Part shown: positions 9,509 through 18,127 of the stretch, piece after piece
Layout of the letters: the number at the start of each line of letters is the position of its first letter
Numbering within the stretch: the first letter of the stretch is position 1
From: Legionella sp.
Lineage (GTDB): Bacteria > Pseudomonadota > Gammaproteobacteria > Legionellales > Legionellaceae
Assembly (NCBI GenBank): GCA_030158115.1
Contig: JAOATK010000005.1
Coordinates: 1-64,000, forward strand
Length of the DNA stretch: 64,000 nt
Reading direction: 5' to 3'
The notes under the pieces: generated by a model
The model's database searches: none
What the model was told of the DNA's origin: nothing
Seen by the model: only the letters and a program-made list of their open reading frames with translations
Translations under genes and position numbers: made by a program

Positions 9509-10675
9509 GTGCAAGATGTACGTTTAGCTAGGGTTTCTACGATCCCTTTTTTTGTGTTTACCCAACTACGTAGTCAATTAGAGAGTCTTGCCGATTCTGG
9601 CATAAAGGTTTCTATAGTGAGCAGTGCAGATGAGTTAAGCGATAGTTTATCTCACATTAAAGGCTGCACTTTTAAACCAATACATATTGCACGCGAGATC
9701 ACTCTCGTCCCAGACCTATTAGCATTAATTCAATTATGGCGCCTTTTTCGTAAAGAAGGTTATCATCTAATCCATTCCACCACCCCTAAAGCAGGCTTAC
9801 TATGCGCAATCGCTGCAAAATTAGCAGGCGTACCAGTTTGTATTCATACCTTTACTGGTCAACCCTGGGTTACCATGAGTGGCATGAGAAAAAAATTAGT
9901 GCAGTGGAGTGATAAGCTTATTGCTCGATTAAATACCCGTTGTTACACCGATAGTTTTAGTCAGCGTGATTTCTTAGTGGCTAATAAAATTGCTGCTGCT
10001 GATAAATTAAAGGTGATTGGTAGTGGTTCCTTAGCTGGTGTTGATACTCAACGCTTTTCTCAAGATAATTTTTCAGCAACAGATAAACAGAAGTTAAAAA
10101 ACTCATTGAATATCGATTTATCCTCTAAGGTCTTATTATTTATTGGGCGTATTACTAAAGAAAAAGGGATTTTTGAGTTACTTGAGGCAGTTCACACCTT
10201 ATTGAAGAATAACTATCCTGTTACTCTCATTATTGTTGGTCCTTTTGATCAGAATAATGAGCAAGAAATTCGTGCTCATGCTCAAGCCTTGTGTGGCAAT
10301 AAGGTTGTCTTCACAGGATTTCAAACAGCTCCTGAGCGTTTTATTGCAATTAGTGATGTTTTATGTTTGCCCAGTTATCGAGAGGGTTTTGGTACGGTGG
10401 TGCTTGAGGCTGCTGCGATGGGAGTTCCTACATTAGGTTCTGATATTTATGGTCTTAGCGATGCGGTTATTGATGGTAAGACTGGAATCTTGGTTGAGCC
10501 TCGTCAGAGTGCGCCTTTAGCAGAGGCTTTAATGCGTTTATTATCAGATGAACCATTCAGAGTTCTTTTAGGTGAACAGGCAAAAAACAGGGTAATAAAG
10601 GAATTTGATAGTCGGCATTATAATCAGCTATTAATAGACGAATACAAACAATTATTAGCAACAAAAGACTTATAA
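9509..10675 (+). CDS. GT4 family glycosyltransferase
   Basis: The 388-residue GT-B transferase has the family signatures HSTTPKAGLLCAIAAKLAGV in the N-terminal half, GRITKEKG near 213, and the C-terminal donor-binding EGFGTVVLEAAAMGVP. It resembles the WbpH/WbnH-like enzymes that add sugars to a lipid-linked acceptor. GTG is used as start with GAGG about eight bases upstream. Base composition is less AT-rich than in the Wzx-Wzy genes just before it. It probably acts with the SDR gene downstream; the sugar is not determined by sequence. Confidence 0.85.
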   Translation: MQDVRLARVSTIPFFVFTQLRSQLESLADSGIKVSIVSSADELSDSLSHIKGCTFKPIHIAREITLVPDLLALIQLWRLFRKEGYHLIHSTTPKAGLLCAIAAKLAGVPVCIHTFTGQPWVTMSGMRKKLVQWSDKLIARLNTRCYTDSFSQRDFLVANKIAAADKLKVIGSGSLAGVDTQRFSQDNFSATDKQKLKNSLNIDLSSKVLLFIGRITKEKGIFELLEAVHTLLKNNYPVTLIIVGPFDQNNEQEIRAHAQALCGNKVVFTGFQTAPERFIAISDVLCLPSYREGFGTVVLEAAAMGVPTLGSDIYGLSDAVIDGKTGILVEPRQSAPLAEALMRLLSDEPFRVLLGEQAKNRVIKEFDSRHYNQLLIDEYKQLLATKDL

Positions 10676-10698
10676 ATAGTCATGATAAGGAGTTATAA

Positions 10699-11661
10699 AT
10701 GCACAAAATATTAGTAACTGGTGCTACTGGTTTTGTTGGGCGCAATTTAGTCCCAGCACTTTTAGCTTCAGGTTATGATGTTTTATGTGCAGTGACGCGC
10801 AAAGTAGATTGGCTAGATGCACCACAGGTGGTTGTTGAGAGGTTGGAGTCTATTTCTGATTGGAAAGGGATTCTCAAGGGAATCGATGTTGTTATTCACT
10901 TAGCAGCTAAAGTCCATGTCATGCAGAAAAATGTTTCTTTAGATGAGTTTTCTCGGATAAATACCATTGCCACTAAAAATTTGGCAGAGCAGGCCACTCA
11001 ATCTGGTGTAAAGCGTTTTATTTTTTTAAGCTCAATTAAAGTGAATGGTGAGTTTACTGTAGAAGGAAAACCTTTTTCTGAAAAGGATAGTGTTTGTCCT
11101 GAAGATTTCTATGGTCGGAGTAAATGGGATGCAGAGCAAAATTTATTAACTCTTACTCAAATCACCTCTATGGATGTAGTCATTTTAAGACCCTCTTTAA
11201 TATACGGCCCAGAAGTAAAAGCTAATTTTTTAAAAATGCTACAGCTTGTAGATAAGAATTGGCCTTTGCCGTTTGCAGGAGTCAAAAATAAACGGACCTT
11301 TGTTTTTATTGAGAATCTGGTCTCTGCTATTATCAAAGTAGTAAGTGCACCAAAGGCCGCAAATCAAGTTTATTTGGTGGCTGATGATGATTCTTGGTCT
11401 TTGGCTAAGCTCTTGCGTTTTCTGGCGCAACAAATGGGAGTTAAGCTTCGTTTGTTTCCTGCGCCTGGGCTTTTTTGTTTATTGAAGCTTTTAGGGTTAG
11501 GTGCTTTAAACCAGCGTTTATTTGGCTCATTAGAAGTTAGTAATCATAAAATAAAATCTCAATTAGGCTGGGTTCCGCCGGTTACTTCAGAAGACGGTTT
11601 GCGTAAAACGGTTGCATGGTATCAATCTTATTTTAAAAATAAATCAATTGGCAAGGCGTAA
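10699..11661 (+). CDS. NAD-dependent sugar epimerase/reductase (WbpV-like SDR)
   Basis: The 320-residue extended SDR has the Rossmann motif TGATGFVGRN near residues 7-16, HLAAKVHV, SSIKVNGE and the catalytic YGRSKWDAE (Tyr-x3-Lys). It matches the family annotated as UDP-glucose 4-epimerase-like, including WbpV, a 4-keto reductase in UDP-QuiNAc synthesis. AAGGAG precedes the ATG. The usual partners WbpL and WbpM are not in this window, so UDP-QuiNAc formation is inference. It is the last gene of the glycan locus. Confidence 0.75.
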   Translation: MHKILVTGATGFVGRNLVPALLASGYDVLCAVTRKVDWLDAPQVVVERLESISDWKGILKGIDVVIHLAAKVHVMQKNVSLDEFSRINTIATKNLAEQATQSGVKRFIFLSSIKVNGEFTVEGKPFSEKDSVCPEDFYGRSKWDAEQNLLTLTQITSMDVVILRPSLIYGPEVKANFLKMLQLVDKNWPLPFAGVKNKRTFVFIENLVSAIIKVVSAPKAANQVYLVADDDSWSLAKLLRFLAQQMGVKLRLFPAPGLFCLLKLLGLGALNQRLFGSLEVSNHKIKSQLGWVPPVTSEDGLRKTVAWYQSYFKNKSIGKA

Positions 11662-11850
11662 AGCCGAATATTATTTTGCGAAAAAGGCAGTATCTCTTTA
11701 CCAGAATAAAAGACAATACCACATTGAAATTTCGAAGGGGCAAATTCTGCTAGCTTGATTTATCCCGAAAAATCCATTGGCTTATCCCGGATTTTCCAGG
11801 AAACTTATGCTTGTGTTTTTGCATAAATAAGGATGGGGACTGAGCGCAAA

Positions 11851-11943
11851 GCCTGTAATCCTGGAGCTTCGCAAAGCGACTCAAACTCTATAATAAGGTA
11901 CCATGCTTCGCATGGGCTTCCCGGATTTCGCTTTGCTGCATCC
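11851..11943 (-). repeat. dispersed palindromic element, long form (copy A)
   Basis: The 394-base gap between the SDR and sulfotransferase genes (11662-12055) holds no gene. Within it, read on the minus strand, lies GATGCAGCAAAGCGAAATCC followed by GGGAAGCCCA, and at the far end AGCTCCAGGATTACAGGC. Nearly the same blocks in the same order occur at 40764-40870, so both are copies of one element of about 100 bases. An open frame crossing this copy on the minus strand is an artefact of the repeat. Confidence 0.7.
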
Positions 11944-12055
11944 ACTTTTGGTGCAAATCCAATTTTTATCCTAACTTCTTGATTATTTCTATATTGTGAA
12001 ATAGTAAGAAGTCGATCAGAATAGAGAGCCAAGAAATAGTAGAGTGAATTAACCC

Positions 12056-15000
12056 ATGCTGTTAGATGTTCATGCAAGTCAGCTAGAGAGGCTTATGGCA
12101 GAGGGCAATGATTGCCTTAGACGTAATCAGCAGCAACAGGCCTTATTATGTTTCAATAGTGTGGTTTTGTTAGCGCCTAAACACCTAGATGCATTGATGA
12201 ACTGTGCGGATATTTTGATGAGTTTGAATCGGCCGGCAGAGGGAAGGGTGTATGCGCAACATGCTTTGCAATTTTATCCTTATCCTTCTGTTTTAACACG
12301 GTATGCTAAAATCTTATATCAACTGGGGGAGTATACTGAAGCGCTTAGCTGTTTTGAGCGCATTATTGCTGCAGAACCTAACAATTATATTGCCTTAGGG
12401 CAACGTGCACTTTGTTTAACACAAGTCAATCGTCACGCTGAAGCACTTCAAGTCTATCAAGAAGCTTTGACAGGCAGTCATCATCAAGATGCTTGGGTTT
12501 ATTATAATTATTCTCTATGTCTACTTGCTATGGGCCACCTAGCTCTTGGATTCTCATACTTCGAATACCGCTGGTTATGCACATTACGAGAAAAACACCG
12601 AGCATGGATGGTGCCAGAATCTGTCACACGTGACAGGTTACATGGCAAGTCGATTCTTATCCATTCGGAGCAAGGCCTGGGAGACAGTATTCAATTTTTT
12701 CGCTATGTTCCGCTCTTAGTGGAGCTTGGTGCGCGAGTATCTCTCGAAATCCAGCCATCTTTAATCCCGCTATTTGGTGCATGGCATCATTCAATTCGTT
12801 TTATTGCAATAGGTTCTTCTTTACCTTCCTGTGATTATCACTGTTCATTAATAAGTTTAGCCAGATTGTTTAAAACCGAAATACATACAATTCCTAGCTC
12901 GATTCCTTATGTATTTCCAGACAGGCAGGCATTTGAAACTTGCCGAGCCAGGTTAGGGCAATCAAACCGTAAGCAGGTTGGTATTGCTTGGAGAGGAAGT
13001 CCTCTTAATCGAATGAATCAACAACGATCGCTTGCTTTGTCTACCTTGCTCACATTGCATCAACCTAATCTGGATTTTATTTGCTTACAAAAGGATGTGT
13101 ATTTAGAAGAAAAAAAAGAGCTTGAGCAATACAACGTGGCGTACCATGGTTTGGAATTAAGCACGATGCTTGGTACGTCGGCACTTATTGCTTGTTTGGA
13201 TTTAATTATCACAGTCGATACTTCCATCGCTCATTTAGCGGCATCTATGGGTAAAGAGGTGTGGATTTTATTACCATTTAGTGCTGATTGGCGTTGGTTT
13301 CTACAACGGGACGATAGTCCCTGGTATCCCCATGTCAAACTCTTTCGGCAAGAAACGCTTGGCGATTGGAATACTCCTTTGGCTCGTCTAAAAAAAGCAT
13401 TAGCAACATTACAACCCCTTGAACGCAAACCGAATGTTGAGCATTTAATTCAAAAAGCTCATCAACAATTACAGCAGGGATTATTGTTTGAGGCTGGGCA
13501 AAGTTATCGACATATTTTGATCAACAATCCGCTATGTCATAGCGCAGCGCAAGGCATTGCTTTAATAGCACTTCAAGAACACAAGATGGCAGATGCCATT
13601 CAATTTATGCAATTGGCTGCAGAAATAGCACCCCATATTGTGATGTATAGGCGTAATTTGGGGGAATTATTGTGTCGAGTAGGGCAATTGGAAGCGGCGA
13701 TTGCATCTCATCACTTTGCGCTTAAAATGGAGCCTAATAATCCTGAAACTCATTTTTTATTAGGTTTGGCTTATAATAACAATCGTCAATTTCAATTGGC
13801 GATACAACATTATCGTATCGCACTATCTTATAATCAAGATTATGGTTTGGCATGGAATAATTTAGGTGCCTCTCTTGAAAGCATGGGTGATAAGGAACAA
13901 GCTAAAAGTGCTTATGCAAGCGCCATTCGTTTAAATCCAAAACATGCAGAGGCACAAAATAATTTAGGAGCTATTTACAGTGAGGAAGGTCGAATTGATG
14001 AGGCGAGGGTACATTTTGAAGCAGCTATTGCGGCAAGATCTGATTTTGTTGAAGCCCATTACAATCTATCGTTGGTAAAAACATACATAGATAATGATCC
14101 CCATTTGGTTTTTTTAGAAAGCATCGCACAAAAAATAGAGCATTATTCTATTCAGGCCCGCATTCACTATTATTTTACACTGGGAAAAGCACTGGACGAT
14201 ACACGGCAATTTGCGCGTGCGTTTAAAGCCTATGCAGAAGGGAATCGCTTACATTATCTCGAAAGGCCTTGGAATAAAACAATATTAAACCACTTCGTTG
14301 AACAAATACCCGAAATATTTACAAGCACTTTTTTAGGATCTGTTGACAAGGATAACTCAATTGTCAAAGCGCCTATAAGTAATGATATGCCTGCGGAATG
14401 TCGAAATCAGACCATAAACCAAGTAAAACAACCCAGCCAAACACGTTGTCCTATTTTTATTGTGGGCATGCCACGCGCGGGAACAACCTTAATTGAGCAG
14501 ATACTGTGTAGTCATCAACATATTTATGGGGCAGGGGAATTAAGTATTTTAGATGAGGTGATTCAAGAAGCCTATCAGGCTTCCGGTTTGCCATGGAATA
14601 TTTGGGTTGCCCAATTAACGGATCATGATTTTGCCAATTTAGGAAAAAAATACCTAGATCAAACCTGGAAGTTAGCCCCAGATAAAATGTTTATCGTTGA
14701 TAAAATGCCAAGCAACTGTTTTTATATCGGTATGATTCATCGCATGTTACCTACCGCTAAAATTATTCATGCCATTCGTGATCCTATGGATTCCTGCTTT
14801 TCATGTTTTACCCATTTATTCAAGAACAGCATGTTATTTGCTTATGATCTGACGGCATTAGGTGATTACTATGTATTGTATGCACAAACGATGCAGCACT
14901 GGCAAAAGGTCTTGCCGTCAACACGGATATTTGATTTGTCTTATGAGCAAATGGTGAATCATCATGAAGCACTTACCAAACAGCTCTTAGACTATATAGG

Positions 15001-15190
15001 GTTACCTTGGGATCCGAATTGTCTTAATTTTTATAAGAATGATCGTATCGTAAAAACAGCGAGTTTAACTCAAGTGAGAAAGCCGATTTATAAAACCTCT
15101 GTTAAGCGGTGGCAACATTTTTCAGAGGGCTTAGAACCCTTGTTAAACAGAGTGAATCCTTATCGTCATAAGAAAGGGATTAGCGCATGA
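12056..15190 (+). CDS. TPR / GT9-like glycosyltransferase / TPR / sulfotransferase fusion protein
   Basis: This 1044-residue protein has four parts. TPR repeats span about 10-170. A GT-B domain of GT9 type spans about 195-450, with HSEQGLGD at 203-210, VGIAWRGSP near 308 and VDTSIAHLAASMG near 387. More TPRs follow at about 460-680. A PAPS-dependent sulfotransferase forms the C-terminal quarter, with the 5'-phosphosulfate loop VGMPRAGTT at 803-811 and the 3'-phosphate site IRDPMDSCFS from 907. TPR-sulfotransferases of this kind usually act in the cytoplasm on protein or lipid-linked glycans. The next gene overlaps by four bases and is a shorter paralogue. Having a sugar transferase and a sulfotransferase in one chain is unusual. 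Confidence 0.85.
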   Translation: MLLDVHASQLERLMAEGNDCLRRNQQQQALLCFNSVVLLAPKHLDALMNCADILMSLNRPAEGRVYAQHALQFYPYPSVLTRYAKILYQLGEYTEALSCFERIIAAEPNNYIALGQRALCLTQVNRHAEALQVYQEALTGSHHQDAWVYYNYSLCLLAMGHLALGFSYFEYRWLCTLREKHRAWMVPESVTRDRLHGKSILIHSEQGLGDSIQFFRYVPLLVELGARVSLEIQPSLIPLFGAWHHSIRFIAIGSSLPSCDYHCSLISLARLFKTEIHTIPSSIPYVFPDRQAFETCRARLGQSNRKQVGIAWRGSPLNRMNQQRSLALSTLLTLHQPNLDFICLQKDVYLEEKKELEQYNVAYHGLELSTMLGTSALIACLDLIITVDTSIAHLAASMGKEVWILLPFSADWRWFLQRDDSPWYPHVKLFRQETLGDWNTPLARLKKALATLQPLERKPNVEHLIQKAHQQLQQGLLFEAGQSYRHILINNPLCHSAAQGIALIALQEHKMADAIQFMQLAAEIAPHIVMYRRNLGELLCRVGQLEAAIASHHFALKMEPNNPETHFLLGLAYNNNRQFQLAIQHYRIALSYNQDYGLAWNNLGASLESMGDKEQAKSAYASAIRLNPKHAEAQNNLGAIYSEEGRIDEARVHFEAAIAARSDFVEAHYNLSLVKTYIDNDPHLVFLESIAQKIEHYSIQARIHYYFTLGKALDDTRQFARAFKAYAEGNRLHYLERPWNKTILNHFVEQIPEIFTSTFLGSVDKDNSIVKAPISNDMPAECRNQTINQVKQPSQTRCPIFIVGMPRAGTTLIEQILCSHQHIYGAGELSILDEVIQEAYQASGLPWNIWVAQLTDHDFANLGKKYLDQTWKLAPDKMFIVDKMPSNCFYIGMIHRMLPTAKIIHAIRDPMDSCFSCFTHLFKNSMLFAYDLTALGDYYVLYAQTMQHWQKVLPSTRIFDLSYEQMVNHHEALTKQLLDYIGLPWDPNCLNFYKNDRIVKTASLTQVRKPIYKTSVKRWQHFSEGLEPLLNRVNPYRHKKGISA

Positions 15191-17238
15191 TGTCAGTTGA
15201 TGAGACAATACGCCATGCCATGCAATTACAACAAGTGGGTCAATTAAAGCAGGCAGAAACGCTCTTAAATAGTTTATTAGAAACGCATCCTACACAGGCA
15301 GAAGCCTTGCATTTGTTAGGAGTCATCGCCTATCAGGTGGGTAAGATTGGATTGGCAATTCAATTCATCGAACGCGCGATTCAGAGTAATCCTAATGTTG
15401 CTTTGTTCTATAGCAATTTAGGTGAAATGCACCGCCAATTAAACGCCATCCCCTTAAGTATTCGATATGGACAACAAGCCGTTACACTGGCGCCTCACTC
15501 GGCAACCGCCTTGTCTAATTTAGGTATTGCCTATTATGATGCAAAAGACTACGCGCAAGCAGAAGTCTGTCACCAACAAGCGCTTACTATCAATCCTCAT
15601 TTAAGTGCTTCGCTCAACAATATGGGGAGTATTTATAACGCCTATGAAAAAACCCAAGAAGCGATGGCGTTTTATCAAGCCGCTATCACTGTTTCGCCAC
15701 AATTTGTTGATTCATTAAATAATTTAGCGGTACTGCTTTTGCAACAACAAGAGTTTAAACAAGCATCAGAATATTTGAGTCAAGCCATCAAATTTGCGCC
15801 AGATTTTGTCGATGCGCAATGTAATCTGGGGTTAGCCTTACTAGGCTTAGAGCAATGTGCTGGTGCTTTGGTTCATTTTGAAAAAGCATTGCAATTACAA
15901 CCAGGTTATTCGCAAGCCTATTATGGTTTTGCAAAAGTACATTTGCATCAGCATCAGTTTATTGAGTCAGAATACGCAATTCGCCAAGCGATCGCCATTA
16001 ACCCAAAGCAAGTGGAATTTTATCAATTACTCGCAAAGATTTATCAGGAAAAAAGTGATTATAAACAAGCATTGATGGTTTTAGATCATGCGCTAGATAT
16101 TGATCCTACATCCACCACTTCATCTCTTAATAAAGGTAGTGTATTGATGGAGATGGGGGAGACAAGTAAAGCACAAGAGCAGTTTTTAAAAAGTGCTGCC
16201 AGCTCAAACAAGGATACTCAAATACTTGCACATTACTCTTTAGTTCAATTACAGAAGGTTAAGTCCGATAATTCCAGTTTAAGTCATTTACTCTCACTAG
16301 TGAATCATCCTACTCAAGTCATTTCTCCGAGTAAATTGGAATATGCTTATTTCGCTTTAGGAAAATGTTATGACGACATGGGTGAATGGGCACAAGCGTT
16401 TGAATATTTTTCCTTAGGTTGTCAGCTAAAACGCAGACGCATTACCTATGATATTGCAGAGCAAATCGAATTTACGAATAAACTCATTCATTGTTTTACG
16501 CAACAAACCGTTGACCATTTGCAAGCTTTTGCTAATCCTTCGGCCGTGCCACTATTTATTGTTGGCATGCCGCGTTCAGGAACGACCCTTGTGGAGCAGA
16601 TTTTATCTAGCCATTCTCAGGTGTACGGTGCAGGAGAGCTAAAGTATTTGAATAATTTAATTCAATATCACCATTATCCTGAAAACGTTCAACAATTTTC
16701 GCCTGAAATATGCCATGCCATTGCAGATCGCTATTTATTTTATTTACAGCGTTTTTCTTCTGATGCAATACATATTACGGACAAAATGCCGTATAACTAT
16801 ATTGCTATTGGACTGATTCATGCATTATTTCCAAATGCTAAAATTATCCATGTGGTGCGTAATCCTATTGATACGTGTTTTTCGTGTTATACAAAACTAT
16901 TTACTCAGGGACAATTGTACTCCTATGATTTAACAGAGCTTGGGCAATATTATCAGTGTTATGAACGGATTATGAATCATTGGCGTCATATTCTACCCGC
17001 CAATGCTTGGTTGGATATAAAATACGAAACGCTGGTCAGTCATTTTGATGAAGAGGCGAGGCGGCTGATTGATTTTTGTGATTTACCTTGGGAACAAGCA
17101 TGTCTTAGCTTTTATCAGTCAAAACGCCAAGTGCGTACAGCTAGTTTTGCACAAGTACGTCAACCTGTGTATACCTCCTCTGTTGAACGTTGGCGACGGT
17201 ATGAACGTGAACTGGCACCGCTTATCCAAGCCTTGTAG
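15187..17238 (+). CDS. TPR-repeat sulfotransferase
   Basis: The 683-residue protein has about nine TPR units (5-340) and then a sulfotransferase domain (about 450-683). The phosphosulfate loop VGMPRSGTT lies near 459-467, and the 3'-phosphate motif VRNPIDTCFSCY starts near 557. The conserved tail TASFAQVRQPVYTSSVERW is shared with the preceding protein. It would transfer sulfate from PAPS to a hydroxyl acceptor, and the TPRs probably pick the substrate. It is translationally coupled to the first sulfotransferase (ATGA). Its TAG stop lies inside the palindromic element that follows. Confidence 0.87.
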   Translation: MMSVDETIRHAMQLQQVGQLKQAETLLNSLLETHPTQAEALHLLGVIAYQVGKIGLAIQFIERAIQSNPNVALFYSNLGEMHRQLNAIPLSIRYGQQAVTLAPHSATALSNLGIAYYDAKDYAQAEVCHQQALTINPHLSASLNNMGSIYNAYEKTQEAMAFYQAAITVSPQFVDSLNNLAVLLLQQQEFKQASEYLSQAIKFAPDFVDAQCNLGLALLGLEQCAGALVHFEKALQLQPGYSQAYYGFAKVHLHQHQFIESEYAIRQAIAINPKQVEFYQLLAKIYQEKSDYKQALMVLDHALDIDPTSTTSSLNKGSVLMEMGETSKAQEQFLKSAASSNKDTQILAHYSLVQLQKVKSDNSSLSHLLSLVNHPTQVISPSKLEYAYFALGKCYDDMGEWAQAFEYFSLGCQLKRRRITYDIAEQIEFTNKLIHCFTQQTVDHLQAFANPSAVPLFIVGMPRSGTTLVEQILSSHSQVYGAGELKYLNNLIQYHHYPENVQQFSPEICHAIADRYLFYLQRFSSDAIHITDKMPYNYIAIGLIHALFPNAKIIHVVRNPIDTCFSCYTKLFTQGQLYSYDLTELGQYYQCYERIMNHWRHILPANAWLDIKYETLVSHFDEEARRLIDFCDLPWEQACLSFYQSKRQVRTASFAQVRQPVYTSSVERWRRYERELAPLIQAL

Positions 17239-17297
17239 CCTGGGTTGCTTGCAACCGGGATCTTATGTAGAAACCCGGTTGCAAGCAACCAGGCTAC
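17235..17297. repeat. palindromic element GTAGCCTGG type; supplies both flanking stop codons
   Basis: An inverted repeat: GTAGCCTGGGTTGCTTGCAA on the left and its near-complement ending CAAGCAACCAGGCTAC on the right. The TAG at 17236-17238 is the stop of the + strand sulfotransferase, and the complementary TAG at 17294-17296 is the stop of the minus-strand hydrolase. It may also act as a two-way terminator. Confidence 0.9.
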
Positions 17298-18124
17298 TTT
17301 TGACTCGGTCTCCAATCGGTTGACCAACAACATGCATGATCAAAATTAGGCATTACTTTAATTGTTGGTTTTTTTGTGGCAGGGAAACGTTCGGCAAATG
17401 CAAAAGCCACGTTTTTAGGCGCGATAGTATCTTTGCCTCCTACCCAATGTGTTTGTGGAATAGATACTAAATTTTCCCATTCATCAGCTGGGTTTAATGA
17501 GCCATGGAGTGGCGTTAAGCTTTGTTGACGTACCCAGAAGTCGGTATCTAGTATGGCTGCAACAGTGACTAATTCAATCACATCAGAACGCCTAGCGCTT
17601 ATCAGCGCAGCAATCGTGCCGCCACCGGAGTAACCTATCAATACAATTTGTTTGGCATGATACTCCTTTTTCAACTGCTCCACGGCTTGGTTCATTGCAT
17701 TGACTACCTCAGATGAAAATCGCAAATGAGTCCAATAGGCTTGTCGACAACCGGCCCACTCCTCCTCCAATACAAACTGACATGGCCGTGCTAAATAAAC
17801 AATGGGATTATTTTTTTGATCATGAATAGCCATTTGCAGACCAGTGGGAACAAGAGGTGTTGGATTCGAAGATGGCATTGTTTCTGAAAGCCATCCTAAC
17901 CCATCCCCTTCAATATAAATGGTTAATCTATTGGTTTTTTTTGGTGCAGGTGATCCATAGGTTTTCAAGGTAAACAACGTGGTATGAAGCTTATGTTCAT
18001 GCCAGCCAGCTTTTTTCGCAAGAGAGGCTGCTTGCATGGTGCGCTCTTTTGGAGATATCACAGAGGGTTGTAATGCACATCCAGATAAATAGAGGCAGCT
18101 TAGCAGGATAAGTAATTTAGACAC
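17294..18124 (-). CDS. lipoprotein with alpha/beta-hydrolase fold
   Basis: The 276-residue protein has a lipoprotein signal (MSKLLILLSCLYLSGCALQP, lipobox LSGC, lipidated Cys16). The alpha/beta-hydrolase domain shows an oxyanion-side IEGDG motif, the nucleophile elbow GYSGGG, GGKD as probable catalytic Asp, and FDHACCW as probable catalytic His. Similar proteins are annotated only as alpha/beta hydrolases, and the substrate is unknown. It lies three bases downstream of the autotransporter gene on the same strand, so the two are likely cotranscribed. Whether it faces the periplasm or the surface is not clear. Confidence 0.8.
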   Translation of the reverse strand: MSKLLILLSCLYLSGCALQPSVISPKERTMQAASLAKKAGWHEHKLHTTLFTLKTYGSPAPKKTNRLTIYIEGDGLGWLSETMPSSNPTPLVPTGLQMAIHDQKNNPIVYLARPCQFVLEEEWAGCRQAYWTHLRFSSEVVNAMNQAVEQLKKEYHAKQIVLIGYSGGGTIAALISARRSDVIELVTVAAILDTDFWVRQQSLTPLHGSLNPADEWENLVSIPQTHWVGGKDTIAPKNVAFAFAERFPATKKPTIKVMPNFDHACCWSTDWRPSQK

Positions 18125-18127
18125 GCG

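Noticed and set aside
1..11661. dTDP-rhamnose pathway
   Set aside because: rmlB and rmlA are present, but rmlC and rmlD are not, and a wecD/wecE pair follows, so Fuc4NAc is the better reading.
11805..12077. 90-residue open frame on the minus strand before the first sulfotransferase
   Set aside because: Most of it is read through the dispersed element at 11851-11943, and it overlaps the start of a real gene. It has no ribosome site or family features.
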